From assembly GCA_001801405.1 (NCBI GenBank), contig MGXQ01000047.1, positions 1 to 27,139 on the forward strand: 27,139 nt of DNA, given 5' to 3'. Under the pieces are notes generated by a model, which was given only the letters and a program-made list of their open reading frames with translations, was not told the origin of the DNA and did no database searches. Source of the stretch: Gammaproteobacteria bacterium RIFCSPHIGHO2_02_FULL_42_13. GTDB lineage: Bacteria; Pseudomonadota; Gammaproteobacteria; UBA12402. A program made the position numbers and the translations under genes. This document shows positions 1-8,277 of the stretch, piece by piece (position 1 is the stretch's first letter; every line of letters starts with the position of its first letter).

Positions 1-36
1 ATGCGGGCTACGCTAGCTCAGCACCAACCTACATTA
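1..36 (-). repeat. Intergenic repeat (GTAGGTTGGTGCTGAGC type), partial
   Basis: The minus strand reads TAATGTAGGTTGGTGCTGAG and continues into a GC-richer GCTAGCGTAGCCCGC stretch. The 21 bases at 16-36 are identical to 22211-22231. The element starts exactly at the stop codon of the last pilin gene (34-36 is TAA on the minus strand) and runs off the window edge. Repeats of this flavour are common between genes in proteobacteria. The only other copy I see here is the longer hairpin-bearing one next to the tRNA gene. Confidence 0.75.
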
Positions 37-405
37 TGTCCCCATTCCTGTAAAGGTTGCCGTGGTTGATCCATCCGGATTCGTCAACGTACAAGTCACC
101 GATGCATGAGTCGCAATCGATGCAGAGGTGATCGTATAACCGGCTTGTAATGGATAACTCGCGGGTAATGCATTGGCCACATCCGTACAATTGGACACAG
201 TGACGGCTTTCGACGAACCCGTGCGACTGAGTGCGTAGTTTTTATGTGAAGCGGCACCTAAGGCATTAGCCACACTATTGGTTTCGGCCTGACGAGAATC
301 GGCAGTCATATTGACAAATTTTGGAATGACAATAGCCACCAAAATACCGAGCACCAAGATAACAATCACAAGCTCGATTAATGTAAATCCTTTTTTGCTA
401 GGCAT
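34..405 (-). CDS. MSHA-type type IV pilin, third of three
   Basis: A 123-residue type IV prepilin. The leader MPSKKG ends in the usual Gly at -1 and is followed by FTLIEL, with Phe at +1 and Glu at +5. A hydrophobic helix of about 20 residues and the PKFVN turn follow, as in MshA/MshB pilins. Cys73 and Cys105 could close the C-terminal disulfide loop. The PilD peptidase would cleave after Gly6 before assembly at the inner membrane. It is the last gene of the locus and lies about 20 bp behind the second pilin, so co-transcription is likely. An AAGGGA box lies unusually far upstream of the ATG, suggesting modest translation. Its stop codon sits at the edge of an intergenic repeat. It could be a minor or alternative pilin rather than the main subunit. 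Confidence 0.85.
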   Translation of the reverse strand: MPSKKGFTLIELVIVILVLGILVAIVIPKFVNMTADSRQAETNSVANALGAASHKNYALSRTGSSKAVTVSNCTDVANALPASYPLQAGYTITSASIATHASVTCTLTNPDGSTTATFTGMGT

Positions 406-427
406 ATAACGAATGACGTCCCTTCAA

Positions 428-850
428 TTAACTTGATCTTGCTGAAAAAGATGACGTAGGCCCGCCCCCTTCTGCATCACTCATCGCCAGATCACCAACA
501 CAAAGCACAATATCTTCATCGGATACAGTTAATGTAGAACAGATCGGATCACTATAAGTCGGAATTGTATAAAACTCTTCATCAATAGGTAATTGAATAC
601 CATAAGCAACCGCTGTGCTTTTTTGAACATATCCTGCCAGTTCTTTAACAGAAGGATGCGTTTTATTTTCGGCGATAGCGATAGCAAAGGCACTTTTGAC
701 AATACCCACCATGGCTTTTTTGGATGCATTTATTGCATCTGTCGATAAATCAACATATGTGGGAATTGCAATGGCAGCCAAAATACCCAAAATAACGACT
801 ACAATAATCAACTCAATTAAAGTAAAGGCACTATATTTTTTGCGCAACAT
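428..850 (-). CDS. MSHA-type type IV pilin, second of three
   Basis: A 140-residue prepilin if translation begins at the ATG at 850, which gives a compact leader MLRKKYSA directly before FTLIEL. An upstream TTG at 865 is possible but would only lengthen the leader, and the GGGGG run suits the ATG better. The residue before the cleavage site is Ala, not Gly. Glu5 is present, followed by a hydrophobic helix and PTYVDL as in MshA-like pilins. Cys104 and Cys117 form a likely disulfide. It resembles the preceding pilin closely (shared KAMVGIVKSAFAIAIAE-like helix and IPTYSD loop), so the two look like a tandem duplication with divergence. A strong hairpin separates it from the first pilin gene. 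Confidence 0.85.
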   Translation of the reverse strand: MLRKKYSAFTLIELIIVVVILGILAAIAIPTYVDLSTDAINASKKAMVGIVKSAFAIAIAENKTHPSVKELAGYVQKSTAVAYGIQLPIDEEFYTIPTYSDPICSTLTVSDEDIVLCVGDLAMSDAEGGGPTSSFSARSS

Positions 851-878
851 AACATCGACCCCCAATTAGATACGACAA

Positions 879-908
879 GACACCAAGGCAAATACTCGCC
901 TTGATGTC
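879..908 (-). terminator. Strong intercistronic hairpin between pilin genes
   Basis: Two 11-base arms (879-889 and 898-908) pair with a single G-U wobble around an 8-base loop. On the minus strand the hairpin follows the first pilin gene and is trailed by TTGTCGT, which is only weakly U-rich. It may act as a leaky terminator or as a 3' stabiliser that lets the first pilin outnumber the downstream pilins. The structure is plain in the sequence; the role is inferred. Confidence 0.6.
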
Positions 909-927
909 TCATTTATATCCGCATCCA

Positions 928-1320
928 CTAATTGCTTGGGGTCGTTTCTGCGATCTCACCGATACACAGGATCTTATCGCCAGCGCCAGTGATGGTTGTA
1001 CAACCAAGATCCGAATAGGTCGGCACTGTATACTCTGCCCCATCAATAGTCACATCAATACCCTTTCCATTTACTTGCATTTTTGTTCCTGGCAGATAGG
1101 TAACCAGCTGCGTTGGGGTAGGCTCGGTTTTGAGCTCAGCCAAGGCAATTGCAAAAGAACTCTTCACAGATCCTGCCATCGCTTTGGTTGCCGCCTGAAA
1201 GGCGTCATTGCGCAAATTAACATATTTTGGAATGGCGATTGCCGCTAAGATACCCAAAATCACGATCACGATCACTAACTCAATCAACGTAAAAGCACGT
1301 TGTTTTTTTCCCTGTTTCAT
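928..1320 (-). CDS. mshA: MshA-like major pilin candidate
   Basis: A 130-residue type IV prepilin with leader MKQGKKQRA and then FTLIEL, so the position before cleavage is Ala. Glu5 and a hydrophobic assembly helix are present, followed by the PKYVNL turn and a helix (AFQAATKAMAGSVKSSFAIAL) typical of MshA pilins. Cys107 and Cys119 delimit a likely disulfide loop near the C-terminus. It is the first of three pilin genes and the one directly behind a near-consensus promoter, with a GAGGG ribosome site about 10 bases from the ATG. That makes it the best candidate for the main subunit of the pilus fibre. The symbol follows family and position; the exact orthology among the three pilins cannot be settled by eye. 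Confidence 0.85.
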   Translation of the reverse strand: MKQGKKQRAFTLIELVIVIVILGILAAIAIPKYVNLRNDAFQAATKAMAGSVKSSFAIALAELKTEPTPTQLVTYLPGTKMQVNGKGIDVTIDGAEYTVPTYSDLGCTTITGAGDKILCIGEIAETTPSN

Positions 1321-1338
1321 ATATTTTCCCTCTGTTAC

Positions 1339-1360
1339 AAAAAAACATCTTTTTCAGATG
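1339..1360 (-). terminator. Short hairpin plus T-run in the mshA leader
   Basis: On the minus strand CATCT and AGATG (1360-1356 and 1350-1346) can pair around a GAAAA loop and are followed at once by seven T residues. It looks like a weak intrinsic terminator for transcripts arriving from mshG. It lies just downstream of the predicted mshA start site, so it would also be the first structure in the mshA message and could act as an attenuator or 5' stabiliser. The stem is only 5 bp. Confidence 0.4.
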
Positions 1361-1370
1361 ATCCTCAATA

Positions 1371-1399
1371 TTTATAGCAAACATTACCGGTACTGACAA
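1371..1399 (-). promoter_or_regulatory. Sigma70-type promoter of the pilin genes
   Basis: The minus strand carries TTGTCA (1399-1394), exactly 17 bases of spacer, then TATAAA (1376-1371), with a TG one base upstream of the -10 (extended -10). This is one of the best promoter matches in the window. The predicted start is near 1364, leaving a leader of roughly 45 bases before the mshA ATG. It supports expression of the pilins apart from the assembly genes, as reported for MSHA loci of Vibrio. Confidence 0.65.
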
Positions 1400-1489
1400 G
1401 GCGATATCTCTTTATTTTTTCAACAACTCGGCTTGCCTGACGTAATAATGCATAAACGATCAAATACTAACCCATTTGATGTTGGCATA

Positions 1490-2716
1490 TTATTTCGCCT
1501 TCGCAAAACTGGCCATATCCCACATTGGCAAGAACACGCCTAACGCTAAAATCAACACAAAAACGGCCATAAAAATTAATAAGATCGGCTCAATCAAATC
1601 ACCTAAACGTTTCAAATCATAATCAACTTCTCTCTCATAAAACTCCGCCACCTGTCGCAACAAGGTATCCACGGCGCCCGTCTCTTCTCCAACACTAATC
1701 ATTTGAATCACCAATGGCGTAAATAAGTTACTCGCCAAAGCCGTTCGCGTCAACGTTTCACCTGCTTCAAGGGATATCGTCATCGCTAAAATACGCGTTC
1801 TAATATACTCATTGCCCACTGCATTAGCCACCAGCGGCAACCCCTCAATCAACGGCACACCGGTGCGCATGATCATCGCGAAGGTGCGTGCAAATCTCGC
1901 CAACACAATACGATTGAGCAGTGGACCAAAAATCGGAATTTTTAATTTCCAACGATCCCAAGAAAATTTACCTGCCGGTGTTTTCAAAATAAAACGAATC
2001 GCTATGACAATTGCTGCAATTCCCAGCAAGAGCAATGGCCAATAATGTATCGTTAAGTTGGACATGGCCATTAAAAATCGGGTCGGCAAGGGTAATTTTG
2101 CCTTAAACTGTGTAAACAGTTTCACAAATGACGGAATCACCATAAAATTAATCACCACAAACGCAATTGACAACACGATAACCACTGTCATCGGATAACG
2201 CGTCGCTGATTTTATTTGCTTGATGGTTCTCAACTCTAAGTCCAAATAATCGGATAACTGCAAAAATGATTCTTCTAATTGACCGCTATTTTCACCCGCC
2301 TCTACAATACTGACAAAAACGGGGCGAAAGACCGTGGGATATTTTTTTAATGCCACACTTAATGGTTGGCCGGATGAAATGGTTTCAACAGCACCATGCA
2401 ACACATCCACCATGACTTTTGATTGCACCGTTTCAGCTAATTTCGATAAGGTCGCCACGATCGGCACGCCCGCTTTGGTTAAGGTATACATTTGACGGCA
2501 AAAGGTTTCTAACTCTTCCGTATTCACATGCGGTCGAATAAAACGCCCCTGTAAAAAACCAAACAATGACACCGTTTCCTTCCGCACAACAATAGACGTC
2601 GGGGTAATATGTTCCGCTAATAATTTCTCCGCCACCCCATTGGCCGACAACGCATCCACCGAGCCACTCACCAACTGGTGTTGTGAATTTCGACCTTGAT
2701 AATTAAATATTGTCAT
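1490..2716 (-). CDS. mshG: MSHA inner-membrane platform protein MshG (GspF/PilC family)
   Basis: A 408-residue polytopic membrane protein of the GspF/PilC family, the normal length for it. Two T2SSF repeats are visible: the first around residues 70-190 and the second around 270-395, each with a conserved VSIVEAGENSGQLEE- or ISVGEETGAVDTLL-type stretch followed by a long hydrophobic helix. A third membrane helix lies between them. It would form the cytoplasmic-membrane platform that MshE turns to drive pilin polymerisation. It follows mshE by only 16 bases, so the two are co-transcribed. The pilin genes follow after a 169-bp gap with their own promoter. Confidence 0.93.
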   Translation of the reverse strand: MTIFNYQGRNSQHQLVSGSVDALSANGVAEKLLAEHITPTSIVVRKETVSLFGFLQGRFIRPHVNTEELETFCRQMYTLTKAGVPIVATLSKLAETVQSKVMVDVLHGAVETISSGQPLSVALKKYPTVFRPVFVSIVEAGENSGQLEESFLQLSDYLDLELRTIKQIKSATRYPMTVVIVLSIAFVVINFMVIPSFVKLFTQFKAKLPLPTRFLMAMSNLTIHYWPLLLLGIAAIVIAIRFILKTPAGKFSWDRWKLKIPIFGPLLNRIVLARFARTFAMIMRTGVPLIEGLPLVANAVGNEYIRTRILAMTISLEAGETLTRTALASNLFTPLVIQMISVGEETGAVDTLLRQVAEFYEREVDYDLKRLGDLIEPILLIFMAVFVLILALGVFLPMWDMASFAKAK

Positions 2717-2732
2717 ACATACAAGATCCGTT

Positions 2733-4421
2733 TTATATTTCGCCGATGATACGCATCACTTCACTGGGTGTGGTGATCCCGTTCGCGGTTAATGCTAATG
2801 ATTTATTTAACAATAACTGCCCTTTCAACGCTTCTGCGGCGTAATGTGAAAAAGCAGAGGGATCGCCTTTACGCAAGGCCTCCATCATCGCCTCATTTAA
2901 TTTCAACAATTCATAAACACCCACGCGCCCTTTAAATCCTGTTTTATTGCAATAGCTACATCCCTTGCCATAATAAAAGTCGTGATGAACCGCTTCTTCG
3001 CCGGCGATACCAATCAGCCAGTTGCGCTCTTGTTCGGTCAAGGTATAAGGCTCTTTACAACTATCACATATGCGACGCACCAAACGTTGTGCCAATACAC
3101 CACGCAACGTCGCCGCAATTAAATATCCTTCCACCTTCATATCTAATAAGCGCAACGCACAACTAGCCGAATCATTCGTGTGCAATGTTGATAACACCAA
3201 ATGCCCTGTTAATGCAGCACGCATTGCAATTTCGGCCGTTTCCACATCACGCATTTCTCCCACCATGATGATATCAGGATCTTGACGCAACATAGAACGC
3301 AAGACGCGCGCAAATGAGAAATCCAATTTTTCATTCACCTGCACCTGATTAATACGACCCAACCGATATTCCACGGGATCTTCTGCCGTAATGATTTTTT
3401 TATCGGGAATATTCATCTCATTCAACACACTATATAATGTTGTTGTTTTACCGCTTCCCGTGGGGCCACTCACTAGAATAATTCCATTGGGCATATGCAC
3501 CAAACGCCGCATTTCTTTTAACGTGTCATCGGGCAAACCCAATTGTTCTAAACTCAACGTACCGCCGGACTGATCCAATAAACGCATCACGATCGATTCA
3601 CCATATTGCGTTGGCAATGTCGATAAACGCACATCAATATAGCGATCGCGGACTTTCATATTAAAGCGACCATCTTGCGGCATACGCCGTTCTGAAATGT
3701 TTAAGCCCGCCATCAGTTTCAAACGCAAAGCAATCGCTTGCGCAATATTTTTTTCTTTCATTTCTTGTTCATGCAACACGCCATCAATACGCTGTCGAAT
3801 GCGCAGCACTTTTTCCCCTGGCTCAATATGAATATCGGATGCGTGCATTTGAATGGCGTCTTCAAACAACGACTGCAATAACTTAATCACTGGCGCATCG
3901 ACTTGATCTGCGGCAAGAGAGAGATCGGTCAACGAAATACCGCCTGCCAACTCTTCGGTCAATTCCTCAGCGAAACTACTAATATCATCCGTACGACGAT
4001 AAACAAGATCTAAAATATGTAACAAATCAGATTCGCGCACCAACGATAAAAAAATCGGCTTCTTTAGTACGCGCTTTAATTCGTCCAACGCATTAATATC
4101 TAAGGGATCCGCCATACCTAGCAAATAACCGTTTTTATGTTCTTTTAAAATCAACACCCGAAAACGACGCGCATATGCTTCCGGCAAGTGTTTGACTAAA
4201 GCAAAATCTAAATCATGTTTCTTTAAATTAAATAATGGGATTTTTAATTGTTTCGCCAAAAAATCAAGAATATTGTCTTCGGTCATTATATGCAAATCAA
4301 TTAATGCTTGACCCAATTTAGCACCTGATTTTTGCTGCGCGGCCAATGCTTGTTTTAATTGCGTTTCTGTAATTAATTTGCTCCGAACCAGCATTTCCCC
4401 CAAGGGTATTTTCTTAAACAT
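2733..4421 (-). CDS. mshE: MSHA extension ATPase MshE (GspE/PilB family)
   Basis: A 562-residue secretion ATPase that would power pilus extension at the cytoplasmic face with MshG. Residues 1-60 hold two tandem MshEN-type motifs (LGEML..QALAAQ and LGQAL..FLAKQ), the region that binds cyclic di-GMP in characterised MshE. The conserved ADPLD with Asp108 follows. Walker A is GPTGSGKT (319-326), Walker B includes IIMVGEMRD (384-392), and the His box is STLHTNDS (411-418). Cys452, Cys455, Cys488 and Cys491 form the PilB/GspE zinc knuckle. The Arg usually found before LG is Pro in the first motif and Lys in the second, so c-di-GMP response is uncertain. The gene starts 8 bases after mshN. Confidence 0.93.
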   Translation of the reverse strand: MFKKIPLGEMLVRSKLITETQLKQALAAQQKSGAKLGQALIDLHIMTEDNILDFLAKQLKIPLFNLKKHDLDFALVKHLPEAYARRFRVLILKEHKNGYLLGMADPLDINALDELKRVLKKPIFLSLVRESDLLHILDLVYRRTDDISSFAEELTEELAGGISLTDLSLAADQVDAPVIKLLQSLFEDAIQMHASDIHIEPGEKVLRIRQRIDGVLHEQEMKEKNIAQAIALRLKLMAGLNISERRMPQDGRFNMKVRDRYIDVRLSTLPTQYGESIVMRLLDQSGGTLSLEQLGLPDDTLKEMRRLVHMPNGIILVSGPTGSGKTTTLYSVLNEMNIPDKKIITAEDPVEYRLGRINQVQVNEKLDFSFARVLRSMLRQDPDIIMVGEMRDVETAEIAMRAALTGHLVLSTLHTNDSASCALRLLDMKVEGYLIAATLRGVLAQRLVRRICDSCKEPYTLTEQERNWLIGIAGEEAVHHDFYYGKGCSYCNKTGFKGRVGVYELLKLNEAMMEALRKGDPSAFSHYAAEALKGQLLLNKSLALTANGITTPSEVMRIIGEI

Positions 4422-4429
4422 GATCTTCG

Positions 4430-5653
4430 TTAACCCCCTAATTGACGTATGCGTTCTATTGCATATGACTGTAAAGTTGGATTTAAATCATCCGCCGACA
4501 TTGCATGCTTATAGGCATCAATCGCCGCATTCGGATTGTTGATGCTTTCAAACGCGACGGCTAACCCAAACCACCAACGTCCATTGGTATTATCCACTTC
4601 TAATAATTGTCCATATAAGCCTGCTGCCTTATCCCCTTGCCCTAAGCGCTGTTGCACCGCAGCCATCAACGCATAATAGTTAGGATATGTATCGATCGAA
4701 GGAGAGTTTTTGCGTAACAATACAAGCGCCTCTTTGGTCTTACCGATGGATAACAATAATCGCGCTTTTAATTCAACAAAAGGTGTATATGACGCATTTT
4801 GATCTAACCCATCTTGTAAAACTTGATCTACCTCATCAAAACGTTGCTGATTTAACAATAAAATTGCCAACGATGTTCGCGCTTCAAGATAATCAGGCTT
4901 CTTAATCAACACTTGCTTTAAGGCATCAATCCCTGCATTAGTACGAGTTTGCGTAACCAAATTCAACGCATTTTGATACTCTTCCTCAATAGGATCAACG
5001 ACGGGTTTTATTTGCTCTATTTTTTCTTCTTCTGCCGGAATGCTGTGATTATCTAATGTCATCATCAGCACGGCAGGATCCCCTTGGTGAAGTTCAAGAT
5101 GCTGCACCTCCGTTTCTGGAATGACCTTAAAAATCAGCTCAACGCCATCAGGGGTTTCTTTTTCGCTTACTGATTTTATAATCGGATCGACAACGGGCAA
5201 CAAGGGTTCACTCTGTAGACTGGTCTTGGCGAACATTAATCTTAGCGTCTGATGATTGTCACTGTGTTCTAATTGATAATGAACACTTTTATCTAAAGCC
5301 ATATTGACCGTCGTCGTATAGTCTTTATGGCTTATTGCAACACTCGTCAAGATAGCAGACGGCTCTGCCACCGTAGCATCTGCTGCGACTGGCACATCTG
5401 GCTTAACCTGAAACGACATGGGTGAAACGGACATCACGGCATGCACCCACTTAAAACGCGGCACCCAAACCAACAAAAACACCACGAATGCCAACAATAA
5501 AAGTAACCAAATATGGCGCCAACGTTTTCGCTTGATGCGCTCTGCATGCTTTTTCTCATCAAAATGCGAAATGATCGTCGCATGTTGATAATTGTTCTCG
5601 CCGGACGACTTTCGTTTATTTAAGTCTTGTAGCACATTGTTGAGTAAACTCAT
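4430..5653 (-). CDS. mshN: MSHA biogenesis protein MshN (TPR)
   Basis: A 407-residue bitopic membrane protein. The N-terminus SLLNNVLQDLNKR matches the typical MshN start. A basic stretch and one membrane helix (about 47-64) follow, so the bulk lies in the periplasm. Residues about 95-205 alternate strand-like segments and resemble an AMIN-like beta domain of the kind seen in secretin partners; this is my inference. From about 225 to the end, helical repeats of TPR type (EYQNALNL, EARTSLAILLL, NYYALMAAVQQRLG, WFGLAVAFESINN) are visible. In MSHA systems MshN is thought to work with the secretin MshL and the ATPase MshM. It sits 14 bases after mshM. Confidence 0.88.
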   Translation of the reverse strand: MSLLNNVLQDLNKRKSSGENNYQHATIISHFDEKKHAERIKRKRWRHIWLLLLLAFVVFLLVWVPRFKWVHAVMSVSPMSFQVKPDVPVAADATVAEPSAILTSVAISHKDYTTTVNMALDKSVHYQLEHSDNHQTLRLMFAKTSLQSEPLLPVVDPIIKSVSEKETPDGVELIFKVIPETEVQHLELHQGDPAVLMMTLDNHSIPAEEEKIEQIKPVVDPIEEEYQNALNLVTQTRTNAGIDALKQVLIKKPDYLEARTSLAILLLNQQRFDEVDQVLQDGLDQNASYTPFVELKARLLLSIGKTKEALVLLRKNSPSIDTYPNYYALMAAVQQRLGQGDKAAGLYGQLLEVDNTNGRWWFGLAVAFESINNPNAAIDAYKHAMSADDLNPTLQSYAIERIRQLGG

Positions 5654-5667
5654 GTCATACCTTCATA

Positions 5668-6591
5668 TTAAAATCTAAATAAATAAGCCAAATAGTAATA
5701 ATACGCCATCGTAAACACCGCCAATCCTGTTAAAACATATAATATTGAATTTTTCTTTTTAGCACTGGCTAATAATCCGTCTGTAATTTCCTGGCTGTCC
5801 ATCACCGCCTGCGACATGGACTTATGGCTAACCATACAATCTCCAAAACCATAACTCGCTAACATGGCTTTATGGCACAAAATATTAATGACGCGAGGAA
5901 TGCCGCCGCTCGCATGAAATAACAAACGAATCGCTTTGTTTGTTAATAATTTTCCTTGCGCATAGCCCGCCACCGCAAGCCGATGATACACATAAGAATA
6001 CAAATCTTCGCGCGTCAACGGCTTTAAATGGTAAGAAAATGTAATGCGTTGATTCAATTGTCTAAAGCGATGTTGATTGAGTCGCACGTTCAATTCTGGC
6101 TGACCAAACAAAACAATCTGCAACAACTCATCGGTGTCCGTTTCTAAATTGGTTAATAACCGTAATGCTTCTAAACTTTCGTCCGATAAGGCCTGTGCCT
6201 CATCGATCACCAACAACACCCGTTTCCCCTCACGATGTAGTTCTAATAATCTATCAGCGATCAGTTTAATCAACTGGAATTGCTCTACGCTTTCCGGCAA
6301 AGCGACCCCTAATTCTCTCGCAAATGCTTTTCGCAACTCACCCGGCGTTACATCGGGACTCGAAATATAAATCGGCATGTAACGCGCATCCAGCGCATCT
6401 AAAAATTTACGACATAATATCGTTTTCCCAGAGCCCACTTCGCCAATCACTTTAATAAAGCCTTCACCCATTTTAACGCCAAACAACAAAACATCTAACG
6501 CATCCTGATAACACGGCAAATGACAAAAGAACTCTGTATTCGGCGTTAATGAAAACGGAAATTTATTTATTTTAAAATGTTCTAAATACAT
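5668..6591 (-). CDS. mshM: MSHA AAA ATPase MshM (ExeA-like)
   Basis: A 307-residue AAA ATPase of the ExeA/GspA type. Walker A is GEVGSGKT (50-57), Walker B is VLLVIDEAQ (125-133), and a TNLETD sensor-type segment follows near 147. The IPRVINILCHKAM stretch is typical of ExeA family C-terminal helices. A single hydrophobic segment closes the protein, so it is probably anchored with the ATPase in the cytoplasm. ExeA relatives help place the secretin through the cell wall. No peptidoglycan-binding domain is fused here; MshN may supply the periplasmic part. A G-rich ribosome site touches the ATG, 9 bases after mshL. Confidence 0.9.
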   Translation of the reverse strand: MYLEHFKINKFPFSLTPNTEFFCHLPCYQDALDVLLFGVKMGEGFIKVIGEVGSGKTILCRKFLDALDARYMPIYISSPDVTPGELRKAFARELGVALPESVEQFQLIKLIADRLLELHREGKRVLLVIDEAQALSDESLEALRLLTNLETDTDELLQIVLFGQPELNVRLNQHRFRQLNQRITFSYHLKPLTREDLYSYVYHRLAVAGYAQGKLLTNKAIRLLFHASGGIPRVINILCHKAMLASYGFGDCMVSHKSMSQAVMDSQEITDGLLASAKKKNSILYVLTGLAVFTMAYYYYLAYLFRF

Positions 6592-6600
6592 ATCTCCCCC

Positions 6601-8277
6601 CTACCATCGCGGCCTATCTTTGCCGCCAAAAATTTCGGGATGATCCCCCGATTCAAACGCACGATCCATGTGTTTGAATTTCAAAGCAGCATCATTAATT
6701 TGTCCACTCCATGTATCATTTTGCACAACCACCGGTCGTAACAAGATAACCAGTTCCGTTTTATCAAAACTCTGATTGGTACGTTTAAATAACGAACCAA
6801 TCACTGGCAACTTGCTTAAAAATGGCGTCTTGCCCTGATTTTCGTTACTCTTATTTTCCATCAATCCACCAATCACAATAATTTGTCCGTTTTTAGCGCG
6901 CACCACATCATCGGATTCGCGGATTTTACTGAGCGCAAGCGGCAATGATTGCGACTGCCCGCTCACCGTAAAGGTTTTTGTTTCATCGGTCACCGCACTA
7001 ATCACGGGATGAATGTGCAACGTCACATCCCCATTCGCTGAAATTTGTGGCGTCACATCCAATGAAATACCCGAGAAAAATGGCGTCAATGTCAGGTTTT
7101 GCGCTGTCGTTGCATCACTGCCGGAACCGGTCGTCGTGCTCGACACATCCGTTACAAAAAATTCATCGCTACCGACCTTAATGACCGCCATTTGATTATT
7201 CACGGTGGAAATACGCGGATTCGATAAGGTTTGCACATTCCCTTGTGTCGACAGCAAATCAACAATCGTCGAAAACGCATTACCAAAATGCATATCTAAT
7301 GTAAAAATTTTACTCGTAATCGCCGTTAAATCAGTCGATAACGCCGATCGACCCGTTTGTGATAAACCCAACGCCGTCCAATCAATGCCAGCGGCATAAG
7401 AAGCCTTGAGCTGCACCTCGAGAATTTTTGCTTCTAAAATCACTTCACGCGACATATTGGATTGTAAAGAATCTAAATAAGCAGCCACTGTTCCAAACTC
7501 ATTGGGATATGCTTTCACCACCACAATACCCGCATCACTATTCACGATCACTTGGCGCCCATCTTTATCTCCCACCAACAGCGTCAGTGTATCGGTCAAT
7601 TGTTTCCAAAAATCGGTATCGGATGTCGTCGCCACTTTACTCGTCGGCGACACGGAACTGCTGGAACTGCTCGCCGAACCTGCCGAACCGCCCGTTATCT
7701 TTTCGCTGAGCTGCCCAGAGCTCACCGATATGTTGGATTCCCCTTTGCGATTAATATCTAAATAATTGACGGTAAACGTACGTGTTTCTAATTGCGGCGG
7801 ATAAATTTGATAGCCATAAGAGGTTTTATCATATTGATAACCATAATTTTTTTGCACCGCCTCTAACACATCCGAAATGCTGACATTGCTCAAGTTCAAT
7901 GTAATCTCTCCCTGAATGCTAGGACTCACAATCATGTTATATTTCGTCCCTTTCACCAGCCCCAGAAAAAAGTCACGCGCCGGTACATTTTTAACGGCAA
8001 TATTAAATCGTGCTTCCGATTTTTCTCCATTGATTGGCTTTTGAACGGATAACGCCGGTAACAATGCATCAGACACATCCTGAGGCACATTGGTTGCATG
8101 AAGTTTTTCTAATTGCTCATTCTGTTTTGCAGATTTCGAAAGAATCGTCTCAACATCATGCATGGTATGTTCGCCCGAATACGAACTATTATCGGCAGCC
8201 GACACACAGATCGGCAAAAAAATACCGCAAAGCAATAGCACATAAATTATCTTTGTCAGCCGATATAAAATTTTCAT
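6601..8277 (-). CDS. mshL: MSHA outer-membrane secretin MshL
   Basis: A 558-residue secretin precursor. The first 27 residues are a Sec signal peptide ending near VSA-AD. An N-domain (about 85-165) precedes a second one (about 220-275) that carries a Ser-rich loop (197-210). The secretin core starts at LEAKILEVQL (281) and ends around VILLRPVVVQN (510-520), with the usual IIVIGGLME and PVIGSLF signatures. It would form the outer-membrane pore for the pilus. A Cys lies in the leader, but there is no proper lipobox, so it does not look like a lipoprotein. The ATG overlaps the mshK stop as ATGA, implying coupled translation. Confidence 0.93.
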   Translation of the reverse strand: MKILYRLTKIIYVLLLCGIFLPICVSAADNSSYSGEHTMHDVETILSKSAKQNEQLEKLHATNVPQDVSDALLPALSVQKPINGEKSEARFNIAVKNVPARDFFLGLVKGTKYNMIVSPSIQGEITLNLSNVSISDVLEAVQKNYGYQYDKTSYGYQIYPPQLETRTFTVNYLDINRKGESNISVSSGQLSEKITGGSAGSASSSSSSVSPTSKVATTSDTDFWKQLTDTLTLLVGDKDGRQVIVNSDAGIVVVKAYPNEFGTVAAYLDSLQSNMSREVILEAKILEVQLKASYAAGIDWTALGLSQTGRSALSTDLTAITSKIFTLDMHFGNAFSTIVDLLSTQGNVQTLSNPRISTVNNQMAVIKVGSDEFFVTDVSSTTTGSGSDATTAQNLTLTPFFSGISLDVTPQISANGDVTLHIHPVISAVTDETKTFTVSGQSQSLPLALSKIRESDDVVRAKNGQIIVIGGLMENKSNENQGKTPFLSKLPVIGSLFKRTNQSFDKTELVILLRPVVVQNDTWSGQINDAALKFKHMDRAFESGDHPEIFGGKDRPRW

